64,000 nucleotides of DNA from an uncultured Clostridium sp. (GTDB taxonomy: Bacteria; Bacillota; Clostridia; UBA1212; UBA1255). Shown piece after piece: positions 1-8,394 of this stretch; the first letter of the stretch is position 1, and the number at the start of each line of letters is the position of its first letter. The notes under the pieces were generated by a model that saw only the letters and a list, made by a program, of their open reading frames with translations, made no database searches and was not told the DNA's origin. A program made the translations under genes and the position numbers. Where the stretch lies: the NCBI GenBank assembly GCA_900543695.1, contig UQSG01000014.1, forward strand, positions 1 to 64,000, given 5' to 3'.

Positions 1-56
1 AAGCGGGCCAGGCCGGCGGCGCAGAAAAGCAGCCACCGGCGTCAGCCTGCCCACCC

Positions 57-88
57 GCTCCGACCGAAGCCGGCCGGAGCATTTTTTT
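57..88 (+). terminator. Rho-independent terminator of a gene left of the window
   Basis: A stem of GCTCCG (57-62) and CGGAGC (75-80) is followed by seven T residues (82-88). It would end a plus-strand transcript entering from the left edge. No coding sequence is visible before it. Confidence 0.6.
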
Positions 89-178
89 GCGCTGGGGGCT
101 TGGCAGAAACCGGGAGAACCCGCCGCATTTTACCAGGGCATCCACGAGCTTCCAGAGGGCAGGCGCTGGGGGCGCTCC

Positions 179-288
179 GGTTTCGTACAATTTGGCGTGT
201 CTTTTATGCGAAACGGGAGAGAAGCCCCGCCCCGGCAGCCGGGCCCTGCCTGATTTCGCACAAAAAGTGCCCCCTTTTGTACGAAACC
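179..288. repeat. Dyad-symmetric intergenic element
   Basis: GGTTTCGTACAA (179-190) is repeated in perfect inverted form as TTGTACGAAACC (277-288). Inside lie two more related arms, TTTATGCGAAAC (203-214) and TTTCGCACAAAA (254-265), and a GC-rich centre that could fold into its own hairpin. The whole unit could form a long cruciform or structured RNA. It looks like a REP/BIME-type interspersed element, but only one copy is in the window. The rest of 1-388 shows no convincing gene. Confidence 0.4.
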
Positions 289-327
289 CGCCGAGGCATC
301 AGCCTTTTCCTGTGTGCATAGCTTTCT

Positions 328-356
328 TTGCATTATTTAAAAGATTGGTATATATT
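328..356 (+). promoter_or_regulatory. Sigma-A-type promoter for the hydrolase gene
   Basis: TTGCAT (328-333) and TATATT (351-356) are separated by exactly 17 bases. A ribosome site (AGAAAGGGG, from 371) and the GTG start at 389 follow at normal distance. Confidence 0.6.
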
Positions 357-388
357 AAATAAATAAAATCAGAAAGGGGCTCGGAGCA

Positions 389-1363
389 GTGTTGTGGCCG
401 ATAACAAAAATTATTTTGAAGATTGCACTCGTACTGTTGATTTTGATGCTTGTAGTCGCACTTTTTCTATTCCGCATGGCAATTTGCCGCAAAACGCTCG
501 TTCCTTTCAGAAAAAAACGAAAAAAAAAGGAGTCTCCCCAATCAGACGCCTACCGCGAAGGAGCAGAAGCGCTTGCCGCCTCGCCATACGAAACATATAC
601 AATCCGTTCATTTGACGGCCTTCGCCTGACAGGCCATTTTCTGCCGGCCGCTTCAAGGAATCCGGAATTTATCCTGCTCTGCATGCACGGCTACAGAAGC
701 AACGGCTTCAAAGAATACGGCATATACAAAAAATTCTATCACGAAACGCTTCAGGCCGATCTGTGGTTCCCCGACCAGAGAGCTCACGGAGAAAGCGAGG
801 GCAAATACATTTGCTACGGCGTAAAGGAACGCTTCGACGTGTTATCCTGGATCGACTATATCAACCGGTTTGCAGCCGAGCGCTACGGAAAAAAGCTGCC
901 GATTTATCTTCACGGCATTTCCATGGGATGCGCAACCGTTTTAATGGCATATGGCCTTGGTTATCCGGAAAACGTCAAAGGAATCATCGCCGACTGCGGC
1001 TATACGAGCCCCGACGCCATATTCCGACACATCATAAAGCATTCCTTTCACATACCATGCTTCCCGGTGCTGAACCTTTCCAATCTGATCTCAAAACTCT
1101 TGGCCAGATTTGAATTCAAGGACGCATCCACGACAGATGCGCTGAAGCAGAGCGCTCCCCATGAAATCCCTATCCTGTTTATTCACGGCAAAGACGACCA
1201 CTTTGTTCCGGCAGACATGACGCTCCAAAACCATGACGCCTTTCCAGGCAAAAAAAAGCTCCTTCTCATAGAAGGAGCATCACACGCAGCGTCCTATTAC
1301 ACCGACACGGCTGCCTACGAAGCCGCCGTCCGGCAGCTCATTTATTCTCCACAATCCTTTTGA
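389..1363 (+). CDS. Membrane-anchored alpha/beta hydrolase
   Basis: A serine hydrolase of the alpha/beta fold (324 aa), esterase or peptidase-like. One hydrophobic segment near residues 7-28 should anchor it in the membrane, leaving the catalytic domain outside the cytoplasm. Visible motifs are the oxyanion stretch MHGYRSNG, the nucleophile elbow GISMGCA, the acid loop FIHGKDDHF and the terminal histidine in GASHAAS, so the Ser-Asp-His triad looks complete. The start is GTG at 389, chosen because AGAAAGGGG lies just upstream. Substrate is unknown; relatives are annotated as YqkD-like or general lipase/esterase proteins. Its 3' end overlaps convergently with the V-ATPase D gene by 26 bases. 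Confidence 0.85.
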   Translation: MLWPITKIILKIALVLLILMLVVALFLFRMAICRKTLVPFRKKRKKKESPQSDAYREGAEALAASPYETYTIRSFDGLRLTGHFLPAASRNPEFILLCMHGYRSNGFKEYGIYKKFYHETLQADLWFPDQRAHGESEGKYICYGVKERFDVLSWIDYINRFAAERYGKKLPIYLHGISMGCATVLMAYGLGYPENVKGIIADCGYTSPDAIFRHIIKHSFHIPCFPVLNLSNLISKLLARFEFKDASTTDALKQSAPHEIPILFIHGKDDHFVPADMTLQNHDAFPGKKKLLLIEGASHAASYYTDTAAYEAAVRQLIYSPQSF

Positions 1364-1961
1364 TCGCCTTAAGCCTTGAAAACTCACCGCGCTCTTTTTC
1401 CTCGATCGCATCAGAAACCTCGGCAATAATCCGGGTGTAGCGCGGAATCATAATGTTTTTCAGTGCGTTCGCCCTGGTCTGCGTTTTATGAATGTCGCGG
1501 TTCAGACGTTCCGCCGCACTATGCACCTCGGCATAGCGCAGGCAGAGATCCCTCACCTTGCAAAAATAGAAGGCTGCCTCATCCAGCGACAAATTCGTCT
1601 TATACAAGCTCATGTGCGGCTTCCGCTCCTGCCTCGAATTCCGGCGTACCACAGGAATCTCCACTCCCATAACGCTGTAAAATTTAATGTCGATATCGTG
1701 GACCTCCGGAATACTCGCAGCGAGCGCCGCCACCCGGTCCAATCCCATCCGTACGTTAGACTCCCGCAGCGCCGCCTCTGCGGCGGCAAGCGTATCACGC
1801 AGCTCCTTCTGAATTTTTTTCTCCTGATCCGCCTGCTTTGCAAGCTCACGCATCAAAAGCTTCCGCTTCAGATCGAGCATGTCATAGCCCTGCGTCGCCA
1901 TTTTCAGACTGTTGCGGGCATTGATTAAGTTACTTTTTGTAGGGGTGCTATATTTTGCCAT
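1338..1961 (-). CDS. atpD: V-type ATP synthase subunit D
   Basis: Central-stalk subunit D of the V/A-type rotary ATPase (207 aa), which couples the B/A head to the membrane ring. The N-terminal pattern [16 protein letters not shown] and long flanking helices, with a short beta region in the middle (about residues 85-110, [13 protein letters not shown]), are typical of the family, as is the length. It overlaps atpB by 14 bases, so the two are translationally coupled. It is the last gene of the ROK-atpB-atpD transcription unit. In most Clostridia the D gene directly follows A and B; here A is absent from the window. Confidence 0.93.
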   Translation of the reverse strand: MAKYSTPTKSNLINARNSLKMATQGYDMLDLKRKLLMRELAKQADQEKKIQKELRDTLAAAEAALRESNVRMGLDRVAALAASIPEVHDIDIKFYSVMGVEIPVVRRNSRQERKPHMSLYKTNLSLDEAAFYFCKVRDLCLRYAEVHSAAERLNRDIHKTQTRANALKNIMIPRYTRIIAEVSDAIEEKERGEFSRLKAIKRIVENK

Positions 1962-3318
1962 ATTTCTGAATCAGCTCCGGATCAATTCGATCCAACTGGT
2001 CTGCACCGAGGATCGCAAGTAATTTCCAGCCCAGATCAAGCGTCTCCGTGATCGACCTGTTTTCATCATAAGACTGAGACAGGAAGCGCTCTTCAAACTC
2101 CCGTCCAAAATCCATATACCTCCGGTCTTCCGCACTCAGATCCTCCTCACCGATTACGGAAGCGAGCGCACGAATTTCCTGCACCTTAGAATACGCGGAA
2201 AACAGCTGGTTGGCCACAGCAGAGTGATCCTCACGCGTATATCCCTCTCCGATCCCGTCCTTCATCAGCCTTGAAAGCGACGGCAAAATGCTTACGGGCG
2301 GATAAACACCCTTCTGGTTCAGCGCGCGATCCATTACGATCTGCCCTTCTGTAATATACCCCGTCAGATCCGGAATCGGATGGTTGATATCATCATTCGG
2401 CATCGTCAAAATCGGAATCTGCGTAACCGAGCCCGGCCGATCCTTCAGCATCCCGGCACGTTCATAGAGAGACGCCAAATCACTGTATAAATAGCCGGGA
2501 TATCCCTTTCGGCTCGGAATCTCACCGCGCGAGGAGGAAATTTCCCGAAGCGCCTCGCAATACGCCGTCATATCCGTAAGAATCACAAGCACATGGTAAT
2601 TCTTTTCAAACGCAAGATACTCAGCCGCCGTCAACGCGCAGCGCGGCGTAAAAATACGTTCCACCGCAGGATCATTCGTAAGATTAAGATACATAACGAC
2701 GCGGTTTAAAACCCCGCTGTCCGCAAAAGAATTCCGGAAAAATTCCGCGACCTCGTGTTTTACGCCGATTGCCGCGAAAACGACGGCAAATTTTTCGTTT
2801 TTATTAACAAGTCCCGCCTGCTTTACGATCTGCGCCGCCAGCTTATCGTGCGGCATGCCGTTTCCGGAAAACACCGGCAGCTTCTGGCCGCGAATCAAAG
2901 TGATCAGGCCGTCAATGCTGGAAATCCCCGTCTGGATATAATTTCTCGGATATTTTCTCGAAATCGGATTGATCGGCAGCCCGTTCACGTCACATTTTAC
3001 TTCCGAATATACCGGCCCAAGACCATCCGCGGGGCGTCCCGCGCCGTCAAACACCCTGCCCAGAATTTCCTCGGACAGCCCCAGCTCCATCGGATGCCCC
3101 AGAAACGTATTCGTAGAAGAGCCCAGAGACATTCCGCGCGTTCCCTCGAAAACCTGAACAACAGCCGTACCGCCTTCTATATCTACAACATTTCCCATAC
3201 GCACCGTGCCATCGTTCAGATGGATTTCCACGAGTTCGTCATACGCCACGTTTTCTACGCCGCTCAGCACAATCAGCGGCCCGTTGATCCTTCGGATCCC
3301 TGTATATTGAACTATCAT
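1948..3318 (-). CDS. atpB: V-type ATP synthase subunit B
   Basis: Non-catalytic nucleotide-binding subunit B of the V/A-ATPase head (456 aa, normal length). The family signature is clear: a modified P-loop [13 protein letters not shown] in place of a Walker A, then the conserved [26 protein letters not shown] region and [20 protein letters not shown]. It starts 59 bases after the ROK kinase stop codon and overlaps atpD. Subunits A, C, E, F, I and K are not in the window, so a complete enzyme depends on genes elsewhere. Confidence 0.95.
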   Translation of the reverse strand: MIVQYTGIRRINGPLIVLSGVENVAYDELVEIHLNDGTVRMGNVVDIEGGTAVVQVFEGTRGMSLGSSTNTFLGHPMELGLSEEILGRVFDGAGRPADGLGPVYSEVKCDVNGLPINPISRKYPRNYIQTGISSIDGLITLIRGQKLPVFSGNGMPHDKLAAQIVKQAGLVNKNEKFAVVFAAIGVKHEVAEFFRNSFADSGVLNRVVMYLNLTNDPAVERIFTPRCALTAAEYLAFEKNYHVLVILTDMTAYCEALREISSSRGEIPSRKGYPGYLYSDLASLYERAGMLKDRPGSVTQIPILTMPNDDINHPIPDLTGYITEGQIVMDRALNQKGVYPPVSILPSLSRLMKDGIGEGYTREDHSAVANQLFSAYSKVQEIRALASVIGEEDLSAEDRRYMDFGREFEERFLSQSYDENRSITETLDLGWKLLAILGADQLDRIDPELIQKYGKI

Positions 3319-3377
3319 GACATTCCCGCCTTCAATACTAAATAAAATACGGCTTTGCCTCCGTATATAATACTCCT

Positions 3378-4319
3378 TTACGCAAATCTTGCAAGCGCCA
3401 GCGCGGAATAATCTCCTACAAATTCACCGAGTCCCACCGGCAAAATCCTGCAGACGTCCCTGCTGTAGCTCAGAGCTTCGCGTCTGACAACCTCCTCTGC
3501 ATACGGCAGCAGCAAATCACTGCTTCTGGCAAAAACGCCGCCGATCACCACGGCTTCCGGATTCAGAAGATCGATCAGGATGCTGAGCATTTTTCCAAGC
3601 TTCTCTCCGCTGATCCGGTAAACCTCCCTGCACGTTTCGTCCCCCGCATACGCGCCGTCCGCAATCTCCTTCGCCGTCATATCATGCGGAAGGCCAAGCC
3701 GTTTTCCCAGCTGAGCGATGCCGCCCCCGCTGCAAAAGCCCTCGAACGAGCCTGCTTTCCCGTATCCGACCGGCCCGTCCTCCTCGCAGCGGACATGCCC
3801 GATTTCTCCCGCCATATCAGACGTTCCCGAATACAGCCTGCCGTCCAGAATCAGTCCCGCCCCGAGGCCGGTGCCAAACGTCAAAAATATCATATTCTGC
3901 GTGCCCTTTCCCGCACCGAACATCCATTCCGCCACAGCGCATGCATTCGCATCGTTTTGCAGTACGCATTCCACACCGAAAGCACCGGAAAAATAAGCAA
4001 CGGCTTCAACGCGATCCCAGCCCGGCAAATTGGGAGGCGATAGAATAATCCCTCGTTTCGAATCAAGCGGCCCGCCGCAGCTGATGCCGACACGCTTCGG
4101 CACTCCGTTGTGTTTTGCAAGCAAGCGCTGCGTCTGCAGGACAAACTCGTCCAAAACCTCTGAAGGAGCACGTTTTCCGCGCTGCAGCTCCTCCGGGTTC
4201 GTAGCGAATTTGATTTTATCGACGATTGTAAGCTCGTCTCCTTCAAATTTTCCCAGCGTCACAGCACACTTCGTGCCGCCAATATCCAGGCCGATATAAT
4301 ACTCCTGTTGCTCCGCCAT
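3378..4319 (-). CDS. ROK-family sugar kinase without zinc-site cysteines
   Basis: A ROK-family ATP-dependent sugar kinase (313 aa), such as glucokinase, fructokinase or N-acetylhexosamine kinase. The N-terminal phosphate loop [12 protein letters not shown], the catalytic stretch [11 protein letters not shown], the [13 protein letters not shown] motif and GEIGH are present. The usual zinc motif CGCGxxGCxE reads [10 protein letters not shown], so all three cysteines are replaced while the glycines and the glutamate remain. An AGGAGG site precedes the ATG. It lies just downstream of rnpB and heads the unit with atpB and atpD; the substrate cannot be inferred from neighbours. Confidence 0.85.
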   Translation of the reverse strand: MAEQQEYYIGLDIGGTKCAVTLGKFEGDELTIVDKIKFATNPEELQRGKRAPSEVLDEFVLQTQRLLAKHNGVPKRVGISCGGPLDSKRGIILSPPNLPGWDRVEAVAYFSGAFGVECVLQNDANACAVAEWMFGAGKGTQNMIFLTFGTGLGAGLILDGRLYSGTSDMAGEIGHVRCEEDGPVGYGKAGSFEGFCSGGGIAQLGKRLGLPHDMTAKEIADGAYAGDETCREVYRISGEKLGKMLSILIDLLNPEAVVIGGVFARSSDLLLPYAEEVVRREALSYSRDVCRILPVGLGEFVGDYSALALARFA

Positions 4320-4351
4320 TTTTGCGGCAGCCTCCTATCTCTATCAAAAAT

Positions 4352-4693
4352 GCCGGCAGGCCGTAAGCCGGGTTCTGTCGTGGACGGTCATCTATCTACG
4401 CGTACGCATTACTGCGCAGCTTCAGCCACCTTTGGAGCTGTCGGACAAACGTAACGCTCCCTTTCCGGTGTTGCTTCGAGTGGGGTTTACACGGCCGCCC
4501 GGTCACCCGGACGCCGGTGAGCTCTTACCTCGCCTTTTCATCCTTGCCTGCATTTCGCGGGCGGTTCTTTTCTGTTGCACTTTCCTTGGAGTTGCCTCCA
4601 CCGGCCGTTAACCGGCACCCTGTCCTATGAAGCCCGGACTTTCCTCATCTGCCGCCTTTCGGCGCTGCAGCCGCGACCGTCTGGCCTGCCGGC
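4352..4693 (-). ncRNA. rnpB: RNase P RNA, bacterial class A type
   Basis: The catalytic RNA of RNase P, which matures tRNA 5' ends. On the minus strand the conserved core GAGGAAAGTCCGGGC is followed by ATAGGACAGGGTGCCGG, and the 3' end carries ACAGAACCCGGCTTA. The outermost helix P1 is visible as GCCTGCCGGC (4684-4693) pairing with GCCGGCAGGC (4352-4361). The ends were placed by this helix; a T-run just after it (ATTTTTGATAG on the minus strand) may terminate it. It lies between a plus-strand gene and the ROK operon. Confidence 0.95.
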
Positions 4694-4716
4694 GGGGGAT
4701 AGTATAACATAGTTTA

Positions 4717-4745
4717 TTGTAAAAATAAATGTTTTATTGTATAAT
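4717..4745 (+). promoter_or_regulatory. Promoter for the 276-aa membrane protein gene
   Basis: TTGTAA (4717-4722) and TATAAT (4740-4745) with a 17-base spacer. The gene starts at 4799. The same AT-rich stretch must also hold the divergent rnpB promoter, for which TATACT on the minus strand (4701-4706) is the likely -10. Confidence 0.65.
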
Positions 4746-4798
4746 GACCAAGTATTTCGCTTGAATTACACTACAGAGGCAAAGGAGTCGTTCTGCCA

Positions 4799-5629
4799 AT
4801 GATTCAAATCAAAGATACGGAAAGATATAACATAAATCCCATGGAACTCATCGGAGACGCATTTGAAACGGCGTATACTCGATACGCTGAGGAGCAGCCC
4901 GTAGCGCCCCCGGATCTTGCAATGCCAATTTTTACGGGCATCAGCATGGCGCTGCTCTGCGTTCTTTTTATCCTGACCGGCCTGGAGTATCCGGACGAAA
5001 AAATCACGTGGTTCATACTGGCGATCGTATGCGTGGCGTTCGGCGTATATTCCGCGGTAAAATACATGAAAAAAAGAAAGCAGTATCGAAGCGCGGCGGG
5101 AAAACCAAGCACGATAAAATCCAAGCGGGAAAAATTTTATTCTCTATTTCTGAAGGATGGGAAAGAGCTTCCCGAGTCCGTACTTGCAGGAGAAATGCTC
5201 AAGACTGTTTCTCCGATTATCGGCAAGCAGAACGACCAGGTAAACAATACCGCAGTCCGCGAAATTTCCGAAGAGCTCGCCCGCGTCAACAATCCGCCTC
5301 TTACCGTCTGCAAATTGGTAACCCCGTGCGGAGAGAAGTTTAATCAGCCCAAGAAGAGACTTTATTTCAAGGAGGAAAACGGGAAATTTGTATTTTTCGA
5401 TTCCGATTGGATGAAGCCAAAGGGCGAAATCGTCTGCGACGAGGACGATATCGTATCCTTCGGCGAATATTCCAAATATTCCGGCATCAATCCGTCCGGC
5501 GGGAAAATCCGTCCGGATGCCGTTCTCGTAGAAATCCAGGACGCAGAGAACCATATTTATTTCGAATTTCAAAACGACAGCCTGCCGCAGCTTAGGAAAG
5601 CATTTTCCGGAAAGAAGGAAAAGAAATAA
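4799..5629 (+). CDS. Membrane protein of unknown function
   Basis: A 276-aa protein that I do not recognise. Two adjacent hydrophobic segments lie at about residues 40-62 and 70-91, followed by a basic stretch and a long soluble C-terminal domain (about 100-276) rich in charged residues and beta-like pattern. AAAGGAG lies before the ATG and a consensus promoter is 54 bases further up, so it is probably a real, separately transcribed gene. It is convergent with the PH-domain genes and stops 8 bases before the end of the nearest one. Confidence 0.7.
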   Translation: MIQIKDTERYNINPMELIGDAFETAYTRYAEEQPVAPPDLAMPIFTGISMALLCVLFILTGLEYPDEKITWFILAIVCVAFGVYSAVKYMKKRKQYRSAAGKPSTIKSKREKFYSLFLKDGKELPESVLAGEMLKTVSPIIGKQNDQVNNTAVREISEELARVNNPPLTVCKLVTPCGEKFNQPKKRLYFKEENGKFVFFDSDWMKPKGEIVCDEDDIVSFGEYSKYSGINPSGGKIRPDAVLVEIQDAENHIYFEFQNDSLPQLRKAFSGKKEKK

Positions 5630-5636
5630 CCGACAG

Positions 5637-7064
5637 TTACCGCAGACGCTCGATTGCGGTAAAAAACGCTTCATCGTAAGGAAGCCCCGTCACCTGATGC
5701 TTATGACCGCCCTCTCCGCCTGTGTACAGAATAAAGTCACAGGTATTGTTTTTGTACTGAAAAATGCTGCGCTTTATTTTCATATGCGAAATTTTCGAAG
5801 CGTAAAATGATACGGTGTGAATATTCAGCCCTTTATAATAACAAAGCGTCAGCATTTTCTCATTTCCCCCCTCGTAGAAAACGCCCGCCTTCCGAAAAGC
5901 GATCACCCGAACCACGGCAAACAAGGCAAGCGGCACAACAAGCATGAAGACAGTAAACTTCGCCAGTTCCTCCCATGCAGGGAAATACGGTATGATAATC
6001 TTCTGCGTGGCCAAAATCCCCACTAGAATCAGCGCTGCGCACAGAAGCAGCGGCGTTCGGATATACCGAACAAACGATTTCGGGGAAGGCTTTAAGGAAT
6101 GGATCTCAACGCCGGCTCCCGGCGGCGCCCGATGGAGCTCCGGCAGCAGGAGCTTGACACATCCGTCTACGGAACGCTCCGTACCGGCCGGAATCAGCAG
6201 CGCCTCTTTTTTCCGGGCTTTCCCGTATCCGGTACATTGTATGAACGCCATGTCGAGACCGAATACGGAAGAAATCAAATTTTGCCGCCGATCGATGTAG
6301 TTCACCGCGGAAACACGGCAGATGCTTTTCGTTCGAGAGAAAAACCCGTTTTCAAAATACAGGGAATCCCCGCTCCGATGAACGGCAAATTCGCTGTAAT
6401 ACAAAAAATTCCGCAAAATCCCCAGCAGTTGTATTACAAGAACCGCTAAAGCAAGATAGCCGGCCGCTTTCGCAATGATTCCGATAAATTCCGTCAAAAT
6501 ATTCCGCCCGATGATTTTTCCCGCACGATTGATCAAAAGGATGGTATAAATCGTGCTGGCAACGGTGTCCGTAACGCAAAGAGACAGAAAAAGAATCTCG
6601 AAAAGTCTCGGACGGTACGTTTTCCCAAAGCGCGGCATGGAAAAAAACTTTTCCCGATCCTTAGATTTTATCGTAACCTTCATATCTGCCTGATTTTTAT
6701 ATCCGCCCTCAGTATCAATATAAATGCTCTCGGCTTTCAGGAGGCGATACAGAACCGGCCTGTGACAGGTAATCGACGTGATGGATTGCCTGCGGATCAG
6801 CTTTTCACTTTTATAGAAGATGCCTTTTTTTAATAAAATAGAATCTGAACCGGCTTTGTATTTAACAGCGCGCCAATTACAGACAGACAGGACAATCAAA
6901 AAAGCCAGCAGAATCACGTCGATCCAGACGCCTGACAGCCACGCCTTAAAAGAAGACGGATCGCGCACCAGGATGTAATATGCGCCGCGTACCGTCGGAA
7001 TCAGGAGGAGCGCCATTCTTTTATACATTTTCTGTATGATCGTTACCGGATGCGCTGTGTCCAT
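5637..7064 (-). CDS. Bacterial PH-domain membrane protein, YdbT-like
   Basis: A large membrane protein (475 aa) with repeated bacterial pleckstrin-homology (bPH2) modules, the partner of the shorter YdbS-like protein encoded just upstream. Hydrophobic pairs occur near residues 17-60, 155-210 and 335-385, each followed by a PH-like segment with the usual pattern (for example ILLKKGIFYKSEKLIRRQSI at about 75-95). The ATG overlaps the end of the 144-aa gene by 22 bases. In Bacillus the YdbS/YdbT pair is linked to resistance to bacteriocins; no such role can be shown here. Confidence 0.75.
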   Translation of the reverse strand: MDTAHPVTIIQKMYKRMALLLIPTVRGAYYILVRDPSSFKAWLSGVWIDVILLAFLIVLSVCNWRAVKYKAGSDSILLKKGIFYKSEKLIRRQSITSITCHRPVLYRLLKAESIYIDTEGGYKNQADMKVTIKSKDREKFFSMPRFGKTYRPRLFEILFLSLCVTDTVASTIYTILLINRAGKIIGRNILTEFIGIIAKAAGYLALAVLVIQLLGILRNFLYYSEFAVHRSGDSLYFENGFFSRTKSICRVSAVNYIDRRQNLISSVFGLDMAFIQCTGYGKARKKEALLIPAGTERSVDGCVKLLLPELHRAPPGAGVEIHSLKPSPKSFVRYIRTPLLLCAALILVGILATQKIIIPYFPAWEELAKFTVFMLVVPLALFAVVRVIAFRKAGVFYEGGNEKMLTLCYYKGLNIHTVSFYASKISHMKIKRSIFQYKNNTCDFILYTGGEGGHKHQVTGLPYDEAFFTAIERLR

Positions 7065-7477
7065 TTTCTGATATACCTTTCTGCCTTTGCGGCATCTCCT
7101 ACCGGAACAAAAACGCAGCCTCCGGAAAAATAAAATGCAAGCACTACAACGCCCGTCAGGCGTTCAAACGGACCGCGAAGCTTTGTAATGTATACGACGC
7201 GGCGGAAATCCACATTCGCCGCATATTTAAAAAAGACGCCATAGCGGACATGAAGAATGTTGCTTTCCAGAGAATGACAGACAGAACGGCCAAACAAAGG
7301 CGCGAACACGGCGCCTGCTATAACAATCAGTCCCAGCAGGCCTGTAATTCCCCATTTCAGGGCAGCAGGGAGTTCTGTCATACCGAATAAAACGTATCCT
7401 GCCGCGCCAAATATCACAGCGAGCACAAAAACGTACAGCTCCACTGCAAGCGTTATTCTTCCGGCCTCTTTATGCAT
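7043..7477 (-). CDS. Bacterial PH-domain protein, YdbS-like
   Basis: A 144-aa protein with two N-terminal membrane segments (about residues 10-55) and one bPH2 domain (ESNILHVRYGVFFKYAANVDFRRVVYI). The start at 7477 is preferred to the in-frame ATG at 7501 because GGAAG lies 7 bases upstream of it. It overlaps the end of miaA by 25 bases and the start of the YdbT-like gene by 22, so the pair is co-translated at the end of the mutL-miaA operon. Confidence 0.75.
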   Translation of the reverse strand: MHKEAGRITLAVELYVFVLAVIFGAAGYVLFGMTELPAALKWGITGLLGLIVIAGAVFAPLFGRSVCHSLESNILHVRYGVFFKYAANVDFRRVVYITKLRGPFERLTGVVVLAFYFSGGCVFVPVGDAAKAERYIRKWTQRIR

Positions 7478-8394
7478 CGAAGATCTTCCAATCCAATCCA
7501 ATTAACCCAAGCCGGTTTCCTGAACCAGGTGATCTGCCGTTTCGCATAATGGCGAGTACTCTGTTTAATCCGTTCCACAGCCGTTTCAAAGTCATATTCA
7601 CCGTTGAAGCAGGCGATCATTTCTTTGTAGCCAATCGCCTGCAAAGCCGTCTTTCCAAGCGATTCCTGTTGGGTTTCACCCAGAGTATATGCATTTTCAC
7701 ATATTTTTATAACATTGCGAACCTCATCGGCAAAGCCCGCCCGCAGCATTTGATCCACCCTTCGGTTGATTCTCTCATATAACAAGCCGCGATCCATTTC
7801 CAGTGCATAAACGGTACAATCCACCTCAGGCGGCTGCGACCTTGACGCGCGGTTCCGTTCTGCGAGCGTCATGCCGGTTCTGCGCTTCATACCGATGGCG
7901 CGAACCACACGTTTTATATTATTAAAATGAATTTGCAGCGCTGCTTCCGGATCCTCGTTACGTAAAAGTTCATACAGCGCCTCCGCACCCTTTTCCCTCG
8001 CATAATCCTCCAGCTCTGCGATCTCCTCCGGGAGCAGATCCGGAAAGCGGTTAAACTGGATATTTTCTACCAGCGCATTGATATAGAGGCCCGTTCCTCC
8101 TGTAATAATCGGCAGTCTGCCGCGGCGCGCTGTTTCCCGGATGCAGCGCCGCGCGTCTTCCGCATACTGCGCTACGCTGTATTCCTCCCAGGGAAAAACG
8201 ACATCCAGCATGTGGTGCGGAATGCCCTCCATTTCTTCTGCGGTCGGCTTTGCAGTTCCGATGTCCATATACTTGTAAATCTGCATCGAGTCGGCAGAGA
8301 TCACTTCCGCGCCGAACTTATGGGCAAGCTCGATCGATACCGACGTTTTGCCGGACGCGGTCGGTCCCGTGATCACGAGCGCTTTCACAGGCAT
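7453..8394 (-). CDS. miaA: tRNA dimethylallyltransferase
   Basis: Transfers a dimethylallyl group to N6 of adenosine 37 in tRNAs that read UNN codons (313 aa, normal length). The N-terminal P-loop ITGPTASGKTSVSIELA, the substrate motif SADSMQIYKYMDIGTAKP and the stretch GGTGLYINALV are conserved, as is the C-terminal QITWFR region that contacts tRNA. It overlaps mutL by 10 bases and the PH-domain gene by 25. The order mutL-miaA is common in Firmicutes. Confidence 0.97.
   Translation of the reverse strand: MPVKALVITGPTASGKTSVSIELAHKFGAEVISADSMQIYKYMDIGTAKPTAEEMEGIPHHMLDVVFPWEEYSVAQYAEDARRCIRETARRGRLPIITGGTGLYINALVENIQFNRFPDLLPEEIAELEDYAREKGAEALYELLRNEDPEAALQIHFNNIKRVVRAIGMKRRTGMTLAERNRASRSQPPEVDCTVYALEMDRGLLYERINRRVDQMLRAGFADEVRNVIKICENAYTLGETQQESLGKTALQAIGYKEMIACFNGEYDFETAVERIKQSTRHYAKRQITWFRKPAWVNWIGLEDLRCIKRPEE

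Noticed and set aside
87..362. Short frames in the first 388 bases
   Set aside because: They cross the dyad element and lack ribosome sites and protein-like composition.
4799..5629. The 276-aa membrane protein as a PH-domain protein like its neighbours
   Set aside because: Its soluble part lacks the bPH2 pattern; it is on the other strand with its own promoter.
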